Origin: JAYQKL01 sp049889535
GTDB lineage: Bacteria > Pseudomonadota > Alphaproteobacteria > RS24
Length of the DNA: 36,583 nucleotides
Direction: 5' to 3'
NCBI GenBank assembly: GCA_049889535.1
Contig: JBMHDF010000005.1
Location: forward strand, 1-36,583
The notes beneath the pieces are model-generated. The model did no database searches. It was not told where the DNA came from and saw only the letters and a list, made by a program, of their open reading frames with translations. Made by a program: the position numbers and the translations under genes. Positions 16,024-26,137 of this stretch are shown one piece after another (position 1 is the stretch's first letter; each line of letters starts with the position of its first letter).

Positions 16024-19000
16024 ATGACGAGCGAGCCATTAAATCTTTTTTCTATTCCTGCTGGTGAGGATTTTATTCAGTGTCTCGCTGAAACTTTGCT
16101 AAGCGATAAAAGCTTTCATGGTTCAATTAAGGGTGAGTTTGTCTTATCCGATTTCACGATTTTATTACCCACACGCCGCGCAGTGCGGGAATTACGCCAA
16201 AAACTTCTGGCTCTGTCAGACACAGACAGCCTGCTATTGCCTGATATTCGCACATTGGCTGATGTTGATGAAATGGATTTGTTTTTCTCGTTGCGTCACC
16301 CAGAAGTTTTGGATGTTAAGCCTGTGATTCCTAGCCTGCAACGCGAGGCCTTTTTATTGCAGGAGGTTTTGGCATGGCAGCGCGGGCAGAAAGATTACCC
16401 TCAATCTGTTAAGACAATTGAAGCAGGCGCCGGTATCAAGCCGCAACAAGAAAATATTGTGCAAGCCGCCGATTTAAGTGCGGATTTAGCAGCTTTTCTG
16501 GATCAGGCTCAAACCGAAGAAATAGATTTATCGCGATTAGATGGTTTGGTGAGCGATAATTTTGCTGATAATTGGCGTCAGACGCTCGCGTTTTTGTCCA
16601 TTATCACGCAAAAATGGCCAGCCGAAAAAGCCCGCCTTGATGGGTTGGACCCTTCTGAATATCGTAATTCTCTAATTCGATTGCAGGCCGAGATTTGGCA
16701 TAAGAACCAGCCCCACACACCGATTATCGCAGCCGGGTCAACGGGGAGTATTCCGGCGACAGCTGATTTGTTGAAAGAAGTTTTGGCGCTGCCAAATGGG
16801 GTGGTGGTTTTGCCAGGTCTAGATTTGGATATGCCATCTGAGGTGTGGGCGCATTTGGTTCATGACCCCGCGCATCCGCAATCCGGCCTTTATCATATGA
16901 TGGAGAAACTTGAAACCACGCGCCAAAATGTCAGGATATTCCCATCTGCTGAACACTATAAAAAAACAAAGCAAGCGCAGCAGCTTGCTGCCCGCCGACA
17001 GTTTGTCAATCTGGCTCTTTTACCAAGCGAGCAGACTTATCTTTGGTCTCAATCAACAACAGATACCCCTACAGATAAGCTTGATTTAGACAATGCGCTT
17101 TCGGGGCTTTCGGTTTATGAGGCTCCCGATATGCGCCGTGAGGCGGGGGTGATTGCATTGGCCATGCGCGAGATACTCGAAACGCCAGATAAAAAAGCGA
17201 TATTGATAACACCAGACCGAAATTTGGCGCGCCGTGTTTCGGCGGAGTTAAAGCGCTGGGATATTAATATTGATGATACGGCAGGTGTGTCTTTGTCGCG
17301 TCATGCGGTTGGGCTTTTGGTGCGGCTCATATTGGAGGCGCGCGCCAGCCATTATGCGCCCGTCGCTCTGTTGGCTTTGCTCAAACATTCAATGGTGTGT
17401 TTGGCTGAAACCAGAGCGCAGCATCTGGACCTGGTGCAAGAATTTGACTTTGCATTGCGTCAGGGCGGACGTTTTACAAATACAGAACAAACGCGCGAGG
17501 GGGCTTATGGTTTAGAGCGCTATCGCCAGCATATTCAAAGCCTCTTGGCGCCACTCCAGCAGGAAAAAACAGAAAATGCCCATCGGCATTTTGATCAGCG
17601 CTTAAAAAACTTGCCCGCATTAGACGCGTTTTTAGAAAAACTCGTGGAAGCGATGCGCTATATGAGCGCGCTCACCAAAGCTGAAACACCCGCAAAATTG
17701 GCCGAAGCGATACGCCAGACCATGCCCCTTTTAATGGGTCGTGAATTTGGCCTTGCCAATGTTGAAACCGCGCGTGCTGAAGAGGAGTTGCTGGCTTTCT
17801 TTGATGGTTTAGCCGTGATGCAAGAACCCGTGATGCAGGAAGAATGGCCGCATTTATTTGACTTATGGATGGCGCGCAAGCCAATACGACCCCAAAAAGG
17901 TCTCCACCCACGTTTGGCAATAATGGGCTTGCTTGAGGCGCGTTTGGTGCGGGCTGATTTGATGATTTTAGGCGGGTTAAATGAGGGCGTGTGGCCGCAA
18001 GTTCCCGAAACAGGGCCTTGGGTGTCACGGCCCATGCGAGCCGAATTGGGTATGACCAGCCCAGAGCGGCGCATTGGGCTGATGGCGCATGATTTTGCGC
18101 AAGCTGTTTGTGCGCCGCAGGTTTTAATCACGCGGTCAAAAAAAACCGGGGGTACGGCGATGGTCGCGGCGCGCTGGTTGACTCGCATGACAGCTTTGGT
18201 GAGAGGTATAAAAGGCGAAACAGCCAGTTTGCCGCAAGCTTTGAGATTGGCGCGTTTAGGTGATCAACTCGACCCTGTTAATCCGGTTTCTGCTGAAACG
18301 ACAGCGGAACCAAAACCCAAGCCGCGCCCACTTATTGCCGTGCGCCCGCAACAATTATCAGTCACACAAATTGAAACGCTACAACGCAACCCCTATGCGA
18401 TTTATGCACGCCATATTTTAGGACTGAAAAAACTCGACCCATTGGAAATGCCATCAACCGGCGCAGCGCGGGGGACATTTATTCATAAAATTTTGGAAAA
18501 ATTTGGCCGGCAAACAGAGGCAGCCATGCCGCCTGACCCTGAAGCTTTAATGGCCGCGATTATTGAAGAAACCGCGCAAGAAATACCTGGTGCGCAAGAT
18601 ATATTGAGTTATTGGGCGGCTAGGTTGGAGGCTCTAACAAGCTGGTTTATTGATTTTGAGAAACAAAGACGCACGCAGGTGGACGAGATTAAACTTGAAG
18701 AGACAGGGGCGCGCGCGTTTGACATTAATGGGCAGGTTTTCACGCTCACGGCGAAAGCGGACCGTGTTGAAATAAATCCTGATAAAAGCATCAATCTTTT
18801 GGATTATAAAACCTATCGCCCGCCGTCAGCAGGTGATGTGAAGAAGCAAAAAAATCCGCAATTGCTTTTAGAGGCTTTGATCGCACAAGCGGGTGGGTTT
18901 TCAAATCTTGGGGTGGCACGTGTGGCGGCGTTGGAAAATATTCATATCAGTGGCGGCCATCCTGAAGGCGATATTATGCCCATTACAGATTTTGATGACG

Positions 19001-19167
19001 CGCTGGCAGAGGCTGAAAGGGGCTTGCTTGATTTGGTGTCGACTTATCTTTTTGGCGAGGCGGCTTTTGAACCTCACACACAGCCAAAGCTCATAAAATA
19101 TGCCGATGATTATGACCATTTGGCACGGCTTTTAGAATGGTCGAGTCAGGAGGCTGAGGAGGCATGA
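16024..19167 (+). CDS. addB: Double-strand break repair protein AddB
   Basis: This 1047-residue protein is the AddB subunit of the AddAB helicase-nuclease, which resects DNA ends and loads RecA. The N-terminal region has an inactivated helicase-like fold (DFTILLPTRRAVRELRQ). The C-terminal PD-(D/E)XK nuclease begins with VTQIETLQRNPYAIYARHILGLK, continues with GTFIHKILEKFG and has the catalytic NLLDYKTY near residue 925. Length and layout match alphaproteobacterial AddB. The ribosome binding site is poor. addA follows after 18 bases, consistent with an operon producing the two subunits. Confidence 0.95.
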   Translation: MTSEPLNLFSIPAGEDFIQCLAETLLSDKSFHGSIKGEFVLSDFTILLPTRRAVRELRQKLLALSDTDSLLLPDIRTLADVDEMDLFFSLRHPEVLDVKPVIPSLQREAFLLQEVLAWQRGQKDYPQSVKTIEAGAGIKPQQENIVQAADLSADLAAFLDQAQTEEIDLSRLDGLVSDNFADNWRQTLAFLSIITQKWPAEKARLDGLDPSEYRNSLIRLQAEIWHKNQPHTPIIAAGSTGSIPATADLLKEVLALPNGVVVLPGLDLDMPSEVWAHLVHDPAHPQSGLYHMMEKLETTRQNVRIFPSAEHYKKTKQAQQLAARRQFVNLALLPSEQTYLWSQSTTDTPTDKLDLDNALSGLSVYEAPDMRREAGVIALAMREILETPDKKAILITPDRNLARRVSAELKRWDINIDDTAGVSLSRHAVGLLVRLILEARASHYAPVALLALLKHSMVCLAETRAQHLDLVQEFDFALRQGGRFTNTEQTREGAYGLERYRQHIQSLLAPLQQEKTENAHRHFDQRLKNLPALDAFLEKLVEAMRYMSALTKAETPAKLAEAIRQTMPLLMGREFGLANVETARAEEELLAFFDGLAVMQEPVMQEEWPHLFDLWMARKPIRPQKGLHPRLAIMGLLEARLVRADLMILGGLNEGVWPQVPETGPWVSRPMRAELGMTSPERRIGLMAHDFAQAVCAPQVLITRSKKTGGTAMVAARWLTRMTALVRGIKGETASLPQALRLARLGDQLDPVNPVSAETTAEPKPKPRPLIAVRPQQLSVTQIETLQRNPYAIYARHILGLKKLDPLEMPSTGAARGTFIHKILEKFGRQTEAAMPPDPEALMAAIIEETAQEIPGAQDILSYWAARLEALTSWFIDFEKQRRTQVDEIKLEETGARAFDINGQVFTLTAKADRVEINPDKSINLLDYKTYRPPSAGDVKKQKNPQLLLEALIAQAGGFSNLGVARVAALENIHISGGHPEGDIMPITDFDDALAEAERGLLDLVSTYLFGEAAFEPHTQPKLIKYADDYDHLARLLEWSSQEAEEA

Positions 19168-19185
19168 CATTAAGATGAGCCAGAC

Positions 19186-22100
19186 ATGAACCAGACCTTG
19201 ATACAATCAACCAATGCCTCAGATGCCTCAAGAGCGGATGCTTCGACTTGGGTGTCAGCCAATGCGGGGTCGGGCAAAACCTATGTTTTGGTCACCCGTT
19301 TGGTGTCGCTCTTATTGGCTGGTAGCTTGCCTGAACGGCTTTTATGCCTGACTTATACGCGCAGCGCTGCCGCTGAAATGCAAGAACGGCTTTTTCTATT
19401 ATTGGGGGAGTGGGCGGTGATGCCAGAAGCGGCGTTAAAGCAAGCCATGGCGGCGCGTCTCGGCCATACGCCAAGCCGAAAAGAAATCGCAAAAGCGCGG
19501 ATTTTATTTGCCCAAGCCCTTGAGACGCCAGGTGGTATTAAAATACAAACCATACATGCCTTTTGCGAGTCCCTGCTTAATCGGTTTCCCCTTGAGGCAG
19601 GTATCACACCAGGTTTTCAAGTAATTGATGATCGTTTATTTAAAAATCTTGTGCAGCAAGCCCGGCGAAAAATTCTGGATACGCAGAACACCGCTTTGCG
19701 CAAAAGCCTAAATATTTTGACCCGTCACCTCAATGAACAAGCCTTTGACGACATGATTGCGGATATTGTCCGCCGCCGCGATTGGTTTAAAACGCATTCT
19801 TTTGAAGAAAAAATTAAGTTCTTGCTTGATAGTCTAGATTTGGATAAGCCACCCAATAAAGATAACACGCTGATGGGGTTTTGGTCGGGGTTTTCAGCCC
19901 AAACAGCTAAGGCTTTTTGCGATATTTTCAAAGACGAGATAGATGCAGACCTTAAAAAAGCTGATTTATTTAATGATGTTGCGCAGGCATTGAAAAAAAC
20001 AAAACCGCCGCATGATACGGCATGGGCTTTGCTCAAAAGTTATTTTCTGACTGGCAAAGGAGAAATCCGTAAAAGCCTGATGCGCAAAAAACTCGCACAA
20101 GCCCATCCTAAAATGGCCGAACAATTAAACCGCTATGCAACGCAGTTTTATCAGACCAATGACGCGCTTAATAATGCCCGCATTTACGATATGAGCGTGG
20201 CATTTTATATTTTTGCTGATGCCTTGCTGGAGGAAATCGCGGCGCTGCAAATTTCACAAAACCTGCTTGATTATGATGATTTAATTGAAAAGGCTGTCAG
20301 CCTGTTAACCGATAAGGCCGCCACCGCGTGGGTTATGTATAAGCTTGATGGCGGGCTTGACCATATTTTGCTTGATGAAGCACAAGATACCAGTCCGGCG
20401 CAGTGGAAATTGATTGAGGCGTTAGCTGCTGAGTTTTTTGATGGGGAGAGCGCGCGTGAGCAAGAGCGCACTGTTTTTGTGGTGGGTGATGAGAAGCAAT
20501 CTATTTTTTCTTTTCAAGGCGCAGACCCGACCAGCTTTGAGCGCATGCGCCAACATTTTGTAGATAAAACCCAGCAATCCAATCGTGTGTTTATCGAGGT
20601 CGATATGCAAAAATCATATCGCACGGTTTATGATGTCCTCGAAATTGTCGATAAAGTTTCAGCCCAGCAAAGCATGGTCACAAGCCTGACCGAGCAGAAA
20701 AAGCCTATTCACCACCAGGCAGAGCGTGAGGAAAAAGGGTTTGTTGAATTATGGCCGTGTGAGACGGCAGAAAAAGCAGATGAAGAGGATTATTGGCGCC
20801 CAAAGGCACAAGCCAGCATTTTAGAAATGCCGCGTGCCAGATTGGCGACAAAAATAGCACATAAAATTCACGAATTGATTGCAGACCCAAGCCTTAATAT
20901 TCAACCAAAAGATATTCTTATCCTTGTGCAAAATCGTGATGCTTTTGTGGTTGATATGATACGCGCCCTAAAACAGGCGAAGCGGCGTGTGCCAGTTGCT
21001 GGTGCAGACCGCATGCAACTTTTGGAACAGATTGCGGTGATGGATTTGATGGCGGCGGCGCGCGCGGCACTATTGCCACATGACGATTTAAGTTTGGCGA
21101 GTTTTTTGCGCAGCCCGCTTGGCGGCCTAACAGAAAATGAGCTGTTTGATTTATGCTATGGCGATGTGTCTGAAACTCAACAAGGCGCGCAAAACGGGCC
21201 AGACCCCGCATTGAGAAGGCAGTTTTTATATCATCAATTGGCACAAGCGGCGTTAGAAGACACGGCATCTGCGGCGATAAAAAAAGCGTATCAGCGTTTT
21301 CAAATGCTTTGTGCGATGGCCAATCAATCTGCGCCATTTGAGTTTTTTTCGTATCTCTTAAGTGGCGATGGCGGGCGTCGTGATTTAATTGCGCGCCTTG
21401 GGCAAGAAGTGGACGACCCGGTTGATGAATTATTATCTCTGGCGCTGGATTATGAGCGGCAAAACCCGCCAAACCTGCAGGGTTTTTTATCCTGGCTTGA
21501 AAATGTGGAGGCAGAGGTAAAGCGGGATATGGAGCAAGGCCTTGACGCAGTTCGAATTATGACTGTGCATGGCGCGAAAGGGTTGGAGGCATCGGTGGTG
21601 TTTATGGCTGATACATGCCGCCCGTCTGCTAAAACGAGCGGGGCGCGGGTGCCGCTCATGGTTGGGCCGCAAGGGGGTATGCTTTATCGGCCAAAAAGCG
21701 ACGATAATTCTCAACAGGGTAAAAAATACCAGCAGCTGCAGCAAGAGCGAGAGCGGGCGGAGCATAAGCGCTTGCTTTATGTGGCGATGACCCGTGCCAG
21801 AGACCGGCTCTATATTGGCGGATTTTCAGGTTATAATAAGCGCCCAGAGGATTGTTGGTATGAGTTGATATATCAAACCTTAACCGCCGACCCAAAAACC
21901 AGAGAATTTGAGGAAAATGGCGAGACAGTGTGGCGCTATGGCGAGGTCGCTTTAGCCGACGAGACCAGCCAAAATATACTTAAGTCCGAGCAGGGTATCG
22001 GGCCAGAGCCAGAAGAAGCGCCAGACTGGTTTCATAAAGCCGCCACGAAAACCCATGATTTCATTGATATAGAAAGCCCGTCATTGGTTGTGCAACATAC

Positions 22101-22686
22101 GGATAAAGACACAGCGCCCGCCCTCGCACAAGGTGAAGCGCGCCAGCGTGGGACATTGATGCACGAATTATTAGAGGGTTTGTCAATCGTGCGCCAGCAC
22201 GAAAATCTATCAGATGCAGTGTTGCTGGAAAAAGCTGAGAATTGGTTGTTGCGCCGCACAAAAAATATGCCTGTCTTTGATGATGAAAAAATTAAGCAAA
22301 TGGCACAAGAGGCGATGCGCGTTTTGACGCATGAAGCACTAAAGCCATTATTTGGTTCTCTAAGTCGTTTTGAGTTGGCCGTGGCAGGGCGCCTGAAAAG
22401 CCAGAAAAAAGGCTGGCGGCATTTTGCGGGGCGTATTGATCTTTATGTAGAAACAGATGAGGCGATTATTATTGCTGATTTTAAAACCAATCGCGAACCC
22501 CCGCATTTAGACTCTGAAAACCCAGACGACATACCACCTGCCTATTTAATGCAAATGGCGATTTATCGCGCTTTACTGCAAAACCAGACGCAAAAACCAG
22601 TGCAATGTTATTTGATTTGGACCGTCAATGCGTCAGCCCAAAAATTGCCCGAAAAAATGATGCAGGAAATATTGCAAAATTTATAA
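19186..22686 (+). CDS. addA: Double-strand break repair helicase AddA
   Basis: This 1166-residue UvrD-type helicase-nuclease is the ATP-driven subunit of AddAB. Walker A ANAGSGKT lies at residues 25-32, motif Ia-like LTYTRSAAAEM follows, Walker B LLDEAQD is near 397, motif III is VVGDEKQSIFSFQGADP, and late motifs include RIMTVHGAKGLEA and LLYVAMTRARDRLYI. The C-terminal nuclease shows HFAGRIDL, IADFKTNR (about 1097) and QMAIYRALL, the PD-(D/E)XK pattern. Both activities look intact. The ATG at 19186 follows the addB stop by 18 bases; an upstream ATG at 19174 runs into a stop after four codons. Confidence 0.96.
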   Translation: MNQTLIQSTNASDASRADASTWVSANAGSGKTYVLVTRLVSLLLAGSLPERLLCLTYTRSAAAEMQERLFLLLGEWAVMPEAALKQAMAARLGHTPSRKEIAKARILFAQALETPGGIKIQTIHAFCESLLNRFPLEAGITPGFQVIDDRLFKNLVQQARRKILDTQNTALRKSLNILTRHLNEQAFDDMIADIVRRRDWFKTHSFEEKIKFLLDSLDLDKPPNKDNTLMGFWSGFSAQTAKAFCDIFKDEIDADLKKADLFNDVAQALKKTKPPHDTAWALLKSYFLTGKGEIRKSLMRKKLAQAHPKMAEQLNRYATQFYQTNDALNNARIYDMSVAFYIFADALLEEIAALQISQNLLDYDDLIEKAVSLLTDKAATAWVMYKLDGGLDHILLDEAQDTSPAQWKLIEALAAEFFDGESAREQERTVFVVGDEKQSIFSFQGADPTSFERMRQHFVDKTQQSNRVFIEVDMQKSYRTVYDVLEIVDKVSAQQSMVTSLTEQKKPIHHQAEREEKGFVELWPCETAEKADEEDYWRPKAQASILEMPRARLATKIAHKIHELIADPSLNIQPKDILILVQNRDAFVVDMIRALKQAKRRVPVAGADRMQLLEQIAVMDLMAAARAALLPHDDLSLASFLRSPLGGLTENELFDLCYGDVSETQQGAQNGPDPALRRQFLYHQLAQAALEDTASAAIKKAYQRFQMLCAMANQSAPFEFFSYLLSGDGGRRDLIARLGQEVDDPVDELLSLALDYERQNPPNLQGFLSWLENVEAEVKRDMEQGLDAVRIMTVHGAKGLEASVVFMADTCRPSAKTSGARVPLMVGPQGGMLYRPKSDDNSQQGKKYQQLQQERERAEHKRLLYVAMTRARDRLYIGGFSGYNKRPEDCWYELIYQTLTADPKTREFEENGETVWRYGEVALADETSQNILKSEQGIGPEPEEAPDWFHKAATKTHDFIDIESPSLVVQHTDKDTAPALAQGEARQRGTLMHELLEGLSIVRQHENLSDAVLLEKAENWLLRRTKNMPVFDDEKIKQMAQEAMRVLTHEALKPLFGSLSRFELAVAGRLKSQKKGWRHFAGRIDLYVETDEAIIIADFKTNREPPHLDSENPDDIPPAYLMQMAIYRALLQNQTQKPVQCYLIWTVNASAQKLPEKMMQEILQNL

Positions 22687-22714
22687 AATTTGCTGATTTG
22701 GTTTTAAGCTGTGC

Positions 22715-22743
22715 TTGAAAAAGCAATATGACCCCTCTACATT
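22715..22743 (+). promoter_or_regulatory. Candidate sigma-70 promoter for trxA
   Basis: TTGAAA at 22715-22720 and TACATT at 22738-22743 are separated by exactly 17 bases, a good match to a vegetative promoter. Transcription would start near 22750, giving a leader of about 29 bases that contains the trxA ribosome binding site. Confidence 0.5.
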
Positions 22744-22778
22744 TTAGGTAAGAGAATCATTTGAAAAGGAAATAAGGA

Positions 22779-23108
22779 ATGGCCGACGCAACAGTTATAC
22801 ATGCATCTGACAGCGATTTTGAAGAAAAAGTAATCAACCAAGAAGGTGCCGTTTTGGTTGATTTTTGGGCTGAATGGTGCGGCCCTTGCAAGCAAATCGC
22901 GCCCGCTTTAGATGAAATCGCGGCGGAGATGGACGGCAAGCTGACCATTGTTAAAGTCAATATTGATGAAAACCCAAAGACGCCGACAAATTTTGGTGTG
23001 CGCTCTATCCCGACCATGATTATGTTTCAAGATGGACAAAGCACGGCGACGAAAGTGGGTGCAGCGCCGAAATCCGACCTTGTTTCTTGGATTGAAGAAA
23101 CACTCTAA
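22779..23108 (+). CDS. trxA: Thioredoxin
   Basis: This 109-residue cytosolic thioredoxin has the redox site WCGPC (Cys34 and Cys37), the preceding LVDFWAEW, the buried Asp in the early strand and the cis-Pro in RSIPTMIMF. It reduces protein disulfides, taking electrons from thioredoxin reductase. A ribosome binding site (AAGG) precedes the ATG. The gene probably has its own promoter, although it follows addA on the same strand. Its TAA stop shares bases with the TAG stop of the convergent folC gene, so no intergenic DNA separates the two. Confidence 0.97.
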   Translation: MADATVIHASDSDFEEKVINQEGAVLVDFWAEWCGPCKQIAPALDEIAAEMDGKLTIVKVNIDENPKTPTNFGVRSIPTMIMFQDGQSTATKVGAAPKSDLVSWIEETL

Positions 23109-24382
23109 TCGGGCTGATGGATGCGGGCTAAAACCTGCCCTGCTAAATAAAGCGATCCACATATTAAAACCAGCCCATGCGGGGGCGTGGCGCGCATGCA
23201 GGCATCAAAATTCGGATAGGCGCTTGCTGCAAGTCCCGCCTTTTGTGCCACAGCACACAGAGCTTCAGCGCTGAGACTATTGGTTTCGTTTTCAATCGCA
23301 AGCGTTGCGACAGTAAGCGGCAAATCTTTAAAAGCGGTAAAATAATCATCAGCTTGCTTGGTGTTCAACATACCGCAAATCAGGTTGATTGGCGTGGTGT
23401 CACTGATTTGTGTTTTGAGCCAATTGGCCAAAGCCATAGCGGCAGCGGGGTTATGCCCACCATCGAGCCATATATTTTTATGTTCCGGATAATCATGAAA
23501 CGGTGGCAGTTTTTGAAGTCTTGCTGGCCATTGGGCTTGTTTCAAACCAGAAATAATGGCTATATCTGATAACCCCAAATCAAGCGCAGAGCTGATGGCT
23601 AGGGCTGCATTTTCATATTGATGCGCGCCGGGTAAAGCAGGGAGTGGGTATTTTTTTTCTGTGCCATTATGTTGAAAGACAAGCTTGGAATCGATGATTT
23701 CATAGCTCCAATCATCACCGCTTATTTGCAAGGGGGCGTTTATTTGCGTGGCGGTTTGTTGCAAAATGCGGCGCGCCGCAGGTTTTTGGGCGGCGCTGAG
23801 GGCAACACAATCAGGCTTCATAATACCTGCTTTTTCGCCAGCGATTTGCTCAAGCTGGGTGCCAAGAAACTGCTCATGATCCATGCTGATGGGCGTGATA
23901 AGCGTTTGACGGGGCGATGAAATAACATTAGTGGCATCAAGCCGCCCTCCCAAGCCAACCTCAAGCAAAAGATAATCTGCCTCATGTTTGGCAAAGGCAC
24001 AAAACGCCGTGGCGGTTGTGGCTTCAAAAAATGTAATTGGCGCGCCGGCATTTTTTTCTTCGACCTGTTGTAAGGTGGCGGCCAATTCCGTTTCAGAAAT
24101 AACCTGTCCCGCTAATTCGATGCGTTCATGAAAATGCACCAAATGAGGGGATGTATAAGCATGAACACGCAGACCCTGCGCTTGCATCATGGCTTTTAAA
24201 TAAGCAAGGGTAGAGCCCTTACCATTGGTACCAGCAATATGAATAACGGGCGGGAGCTTTTTTTCAGGATTTGAAAGTCGTGCGAGAAGCTGCCACATGC
24301 GCTCAAGCGACAAATCAATATATTTGGGATGCAGTTCAAGAAAGCGCGCCAAATAGGCTTGGCTATCAGAGGCTTCCGGCAT
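23105..24382 (-). CDS. folC: Bifunctional dihydrofolate/folylpolyglutamate synthase
   Basis: This 425-residue Mur-ligase-family enzyme joins glutamate to dihydropteroate and extends the polyglutamate tail of folates. HIAGTNGKGST (residues 48-58) is the ATP loop, SPHLVHFHERI is the substrate-proximal motif and WLDGGHNPAA lies at the start of the C-terminal domain. Length is normal. It is the last gene of the minus-strand series: accD ends six bases upstream, so it is probably cotranscribed and perhaps translationally coupled, since its own ribosome binding site is weak. Confidence 0.95.
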   Translation of the reverse strand: MPEASDSQAYLARFLELHPKYIDLSLERMWQLLARLSNPEKKLPPVIHIAGTNGKGSTLAYLKAMMQAQGLRVHAYTSPHLVHFHERIELAGQVISETELAATLQQVEEKNAGAPITFFEATTATAFCAFAKHEADYLLLEVGLGGRLDATNVISSPRQTLITPISMDHEQFLGTQLEQIAGEKAGIMKPDCVALSAAQKPAARRILQQTATQINAPLQISGDDWSYEIIDSKLVFQHNGTEKKYPLPALPGAHQYENAALAISSALDLGLSDIAIISGLKQAQWPARLQKLPPFHDYPEHKNIWLDGGHNPAAAMALANWLKTQISDTTPINLICGMLNTKQADDYFTAFKDLPLTVATLAIENETNSLSAEALCAVAQKAGLAASAYPNFDACMRATPPHGLVLICGSLYLAGQVLARIHQPD

Positions 24383-24388
24383 CTAAGC

Positions 24389-25261
24389 TTATTCAGCCGG
24401 ACTTGCTGCCATCTCATTGCCGGTCAAAAGACGCAGCAATTTGCCAAGTGTTTCGGCCATTTGATGGCGATGCACCACCATATCGACCATGCCATGCTCA
24501 AGCAGATATTCAGCGCGTTGAAAACCATCTGGCAATTTTTCATTAATGGTGTCTTGTATCACGCGCGGGCCAGCAAAACCAATCAGCGCCCCCGGCTCGG
24601 CAATATGGACATCACCCAACATGCCATAAGACGCCGTCACACCGCCAGTTGTCGGGTCGGTTAAGACCACCAGATAGGGCAGCCCTCGTTCCCGTAATTC
24701 TTGAATAATCACTGTCGTGCGCGGCATTTGCATAAGTGACAAAATACCTTCTTGCATGCGAGCGCCACCTGCAGCAGCCACCACAATAAAGGGCGCGTTT
24801 TTCTCTAGTGCAAGTTCACCGCCGCGAATAACAGTTTCGCCAGCCGCCATGCCTAAAGAGCCACCCATGAAAGAGAAGTCTTGCACAACAACCACTGTTT
24901 CAATGCCGCTTATTTTACCAAGACCGATGGACACAGCATCTTTTTTGCCAGTTTTGTTCCGCGCTTCTTTGAGGCGGTCTGAATATTTTTTCGTATCGCG
25001 GAATTTAAGCGGGTCAAAAGGCACATCTGGCGTGTCAATTTGCTCATATTGGCTGTTATCAAATAAAAGCTCAAAGCGCTCTTTTGTATCCAAGCGCATA
25101 TGATTATCACAGCCTGGACATACTTTTTTCAAGACTTCCATATCACGGTGGAAAATCATTTCGCCGCAATCATTGCAATTGACCCAAAGATTATCTGGCG
25201 TGTCATTTTTTTTGAACACCGCTTCAAATCTGGGACGAACAAAATTTTTAATCCAGTTCAT
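24389..25261 (-). CDS. accD: Acetyl-CoA carboxylase carboxyltransferase subunit beta
   Basis: This 290-residue subunit carries an N-terminal zinc ribbon with Cys29, Cys32, Cys48 and Cys51 (CNDC and CPGC), followed by the crotonase-like carboxyltransferase core (VVVVQDFSFMGGSLGMAAGE, AAGGARMQEG, DPTTGGVTASYGMLGD). With AccA, AccB and AccC it makes malonyl-CoA for fatty acid synthesis. A GAAGG ribosome binding site sits before the ATG. The trpA-accD-folC order is widely conserved in Alphaproteobacteria. The trpA stop is 51 bases upstream. Confidence 0.97.
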   Translation of the reverse strand: MNWIKNFVRPRFEAVFKKNDTPDNLWVNCNDCGEMIFHRDMEVLKKVCPGCDNHMRLDTKERFELLFDNSQYEQIDTPDVPFDPLKFRDTKKYSDRLKEARNKTGKKDAVSIGLGKISGIETVVVVQDFSFMGGSLGMAAGETVIRGGELALEKNAPFIVVAAAGGARMQEGILSLMQMPRTTVIIQELRERGLPYLVVLTDPTTGGVTASYGMLGDVHIAEPGALIGFAGPRVIQDTINEKLPDGFQRAEYLLEHGMVDMVVHRHQMAETLGKLLRLLTGNEMAASPAE

Positions 25262-25312
25262 GTAACCTTCGCCTTAAAGTTTGTCACTTTCTCTTGGAAT
25301 TCTTTTTTATTA

Positions 25313-26134
25313 TTACGCTTGTTTTGCGCCTTGTGCAAGCTCTTCAGCCAGCTTAATGACACGCTCAACCGTATCTGGCCCCGCCTGACCATTTTCATTT
25401 AAAGAGTTTTTAATTTGATCAACTAAGGCCGACCCAACCACCACACCATCTGCGGCTTGCGCAAATGCTTTTGCCGCTTCAGCTGTTTTAATCCCAAAGC
25501 CGATACATATTGGAAGCTTTGTGTGGTTTTTAATGCGTTGCACAGCTTGTGCGACTTGCTGCTGTTGGGGAACTGATGACCCTGTAATGCCCGTGATTGA
25601 GACATAATAAACAAACCCAGATGTGTTTGCCAAAACCTCTGGCAGGCGTTTGTCATCAGTGGTGGGTGTGGCCAAACGGATAAAATTAAGCCCCGCCTCC
25701 AGCGCTGGCAAGCATAACTCGTCATCTTCTTCTGGCGGCAGGTCAACAATAATCAAGCCGTCAACACCAGCGGATTTGGCATTTTCTAAAAACCGCTCAA
25801 CTCCATAAATATAAACCGGATTATAATAACCCATTAAAACAATCGGTGTGTGCTGATTGGTTTGACGAAATTGTGAGACCATTTCTAAGGTTTTCTCAAC
25901 ACTCATGCCCGCTGCTAGGGCGCGTTGTGAAGCGTGCTGGATTGATGGCCCATCAGCCATTGGGTCAGTAAAGGGCATGCCAAGTTCGATAATATCGGCA
26001 TGGGCTGCTAACTCTTCAAGAATTTTTTGACTGGTGGCTGCATCAGGATCGCCTGCCGTAATAAAGGCAATAAACGCTTTTTCTTGCTTTTGGTTCAGCT
26101 CCTCAAAGCATTTTTCCAAACGTGTCTTACTCAT
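25313..26134 (-). CDS. trpA: Tryptophan synthase alpha chain
   Basis: This 273-residue TIM barrel cleaves indole-3-glycerol phosphate to indole and glyceraldehyde 3-phosphate and channels indole to TrpB. Catalytic Glu50 (in IIELGMPFTDP) and Asp61 (in MADGPSIQ) correspond to Glu49 and Asp60 of the E. coli enzyme, and the phosphate loop includes GFGIKTAEAA. The ribosome binding site GAGGG overlaps the end of trpB, only three bases separate the two genes, and coupled translation would help the 1:1 subunit ratio. Confidence 0.97.
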   Translation of the reverse strand: MSKTRLEKCFEELNQKQEKAFIAFITAGDPDAATSQKILEELAAHADIIELGMPFTDPMADGPSIQHASQRALAAGMSVEKTLEMVSQFRQTNQHTPIVLMGYYNPVYIYGVERFLENAKSAGVDGLIIVDLPPEEDDELCLPALEAGLNFIRLATPTTDDKRLPEVLANTSGFVYYVSITGITGSSVPQQQQVAQAVQRIKNHTKLPICIGFGIKTAEAAKAFAQAADGVVVGSALVDQIKNSLNENGQAGPDTVERVIKLAEELAQGAKQA

Positions 26135-26137
26135 GAA

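Noticed and set aside
17658..18188. Minus-strand frame of 176 codons within addB
   Set aside because: It lies opposite a continuous, motif-bearing AddB frame and shows no family features or ribosome binding site.
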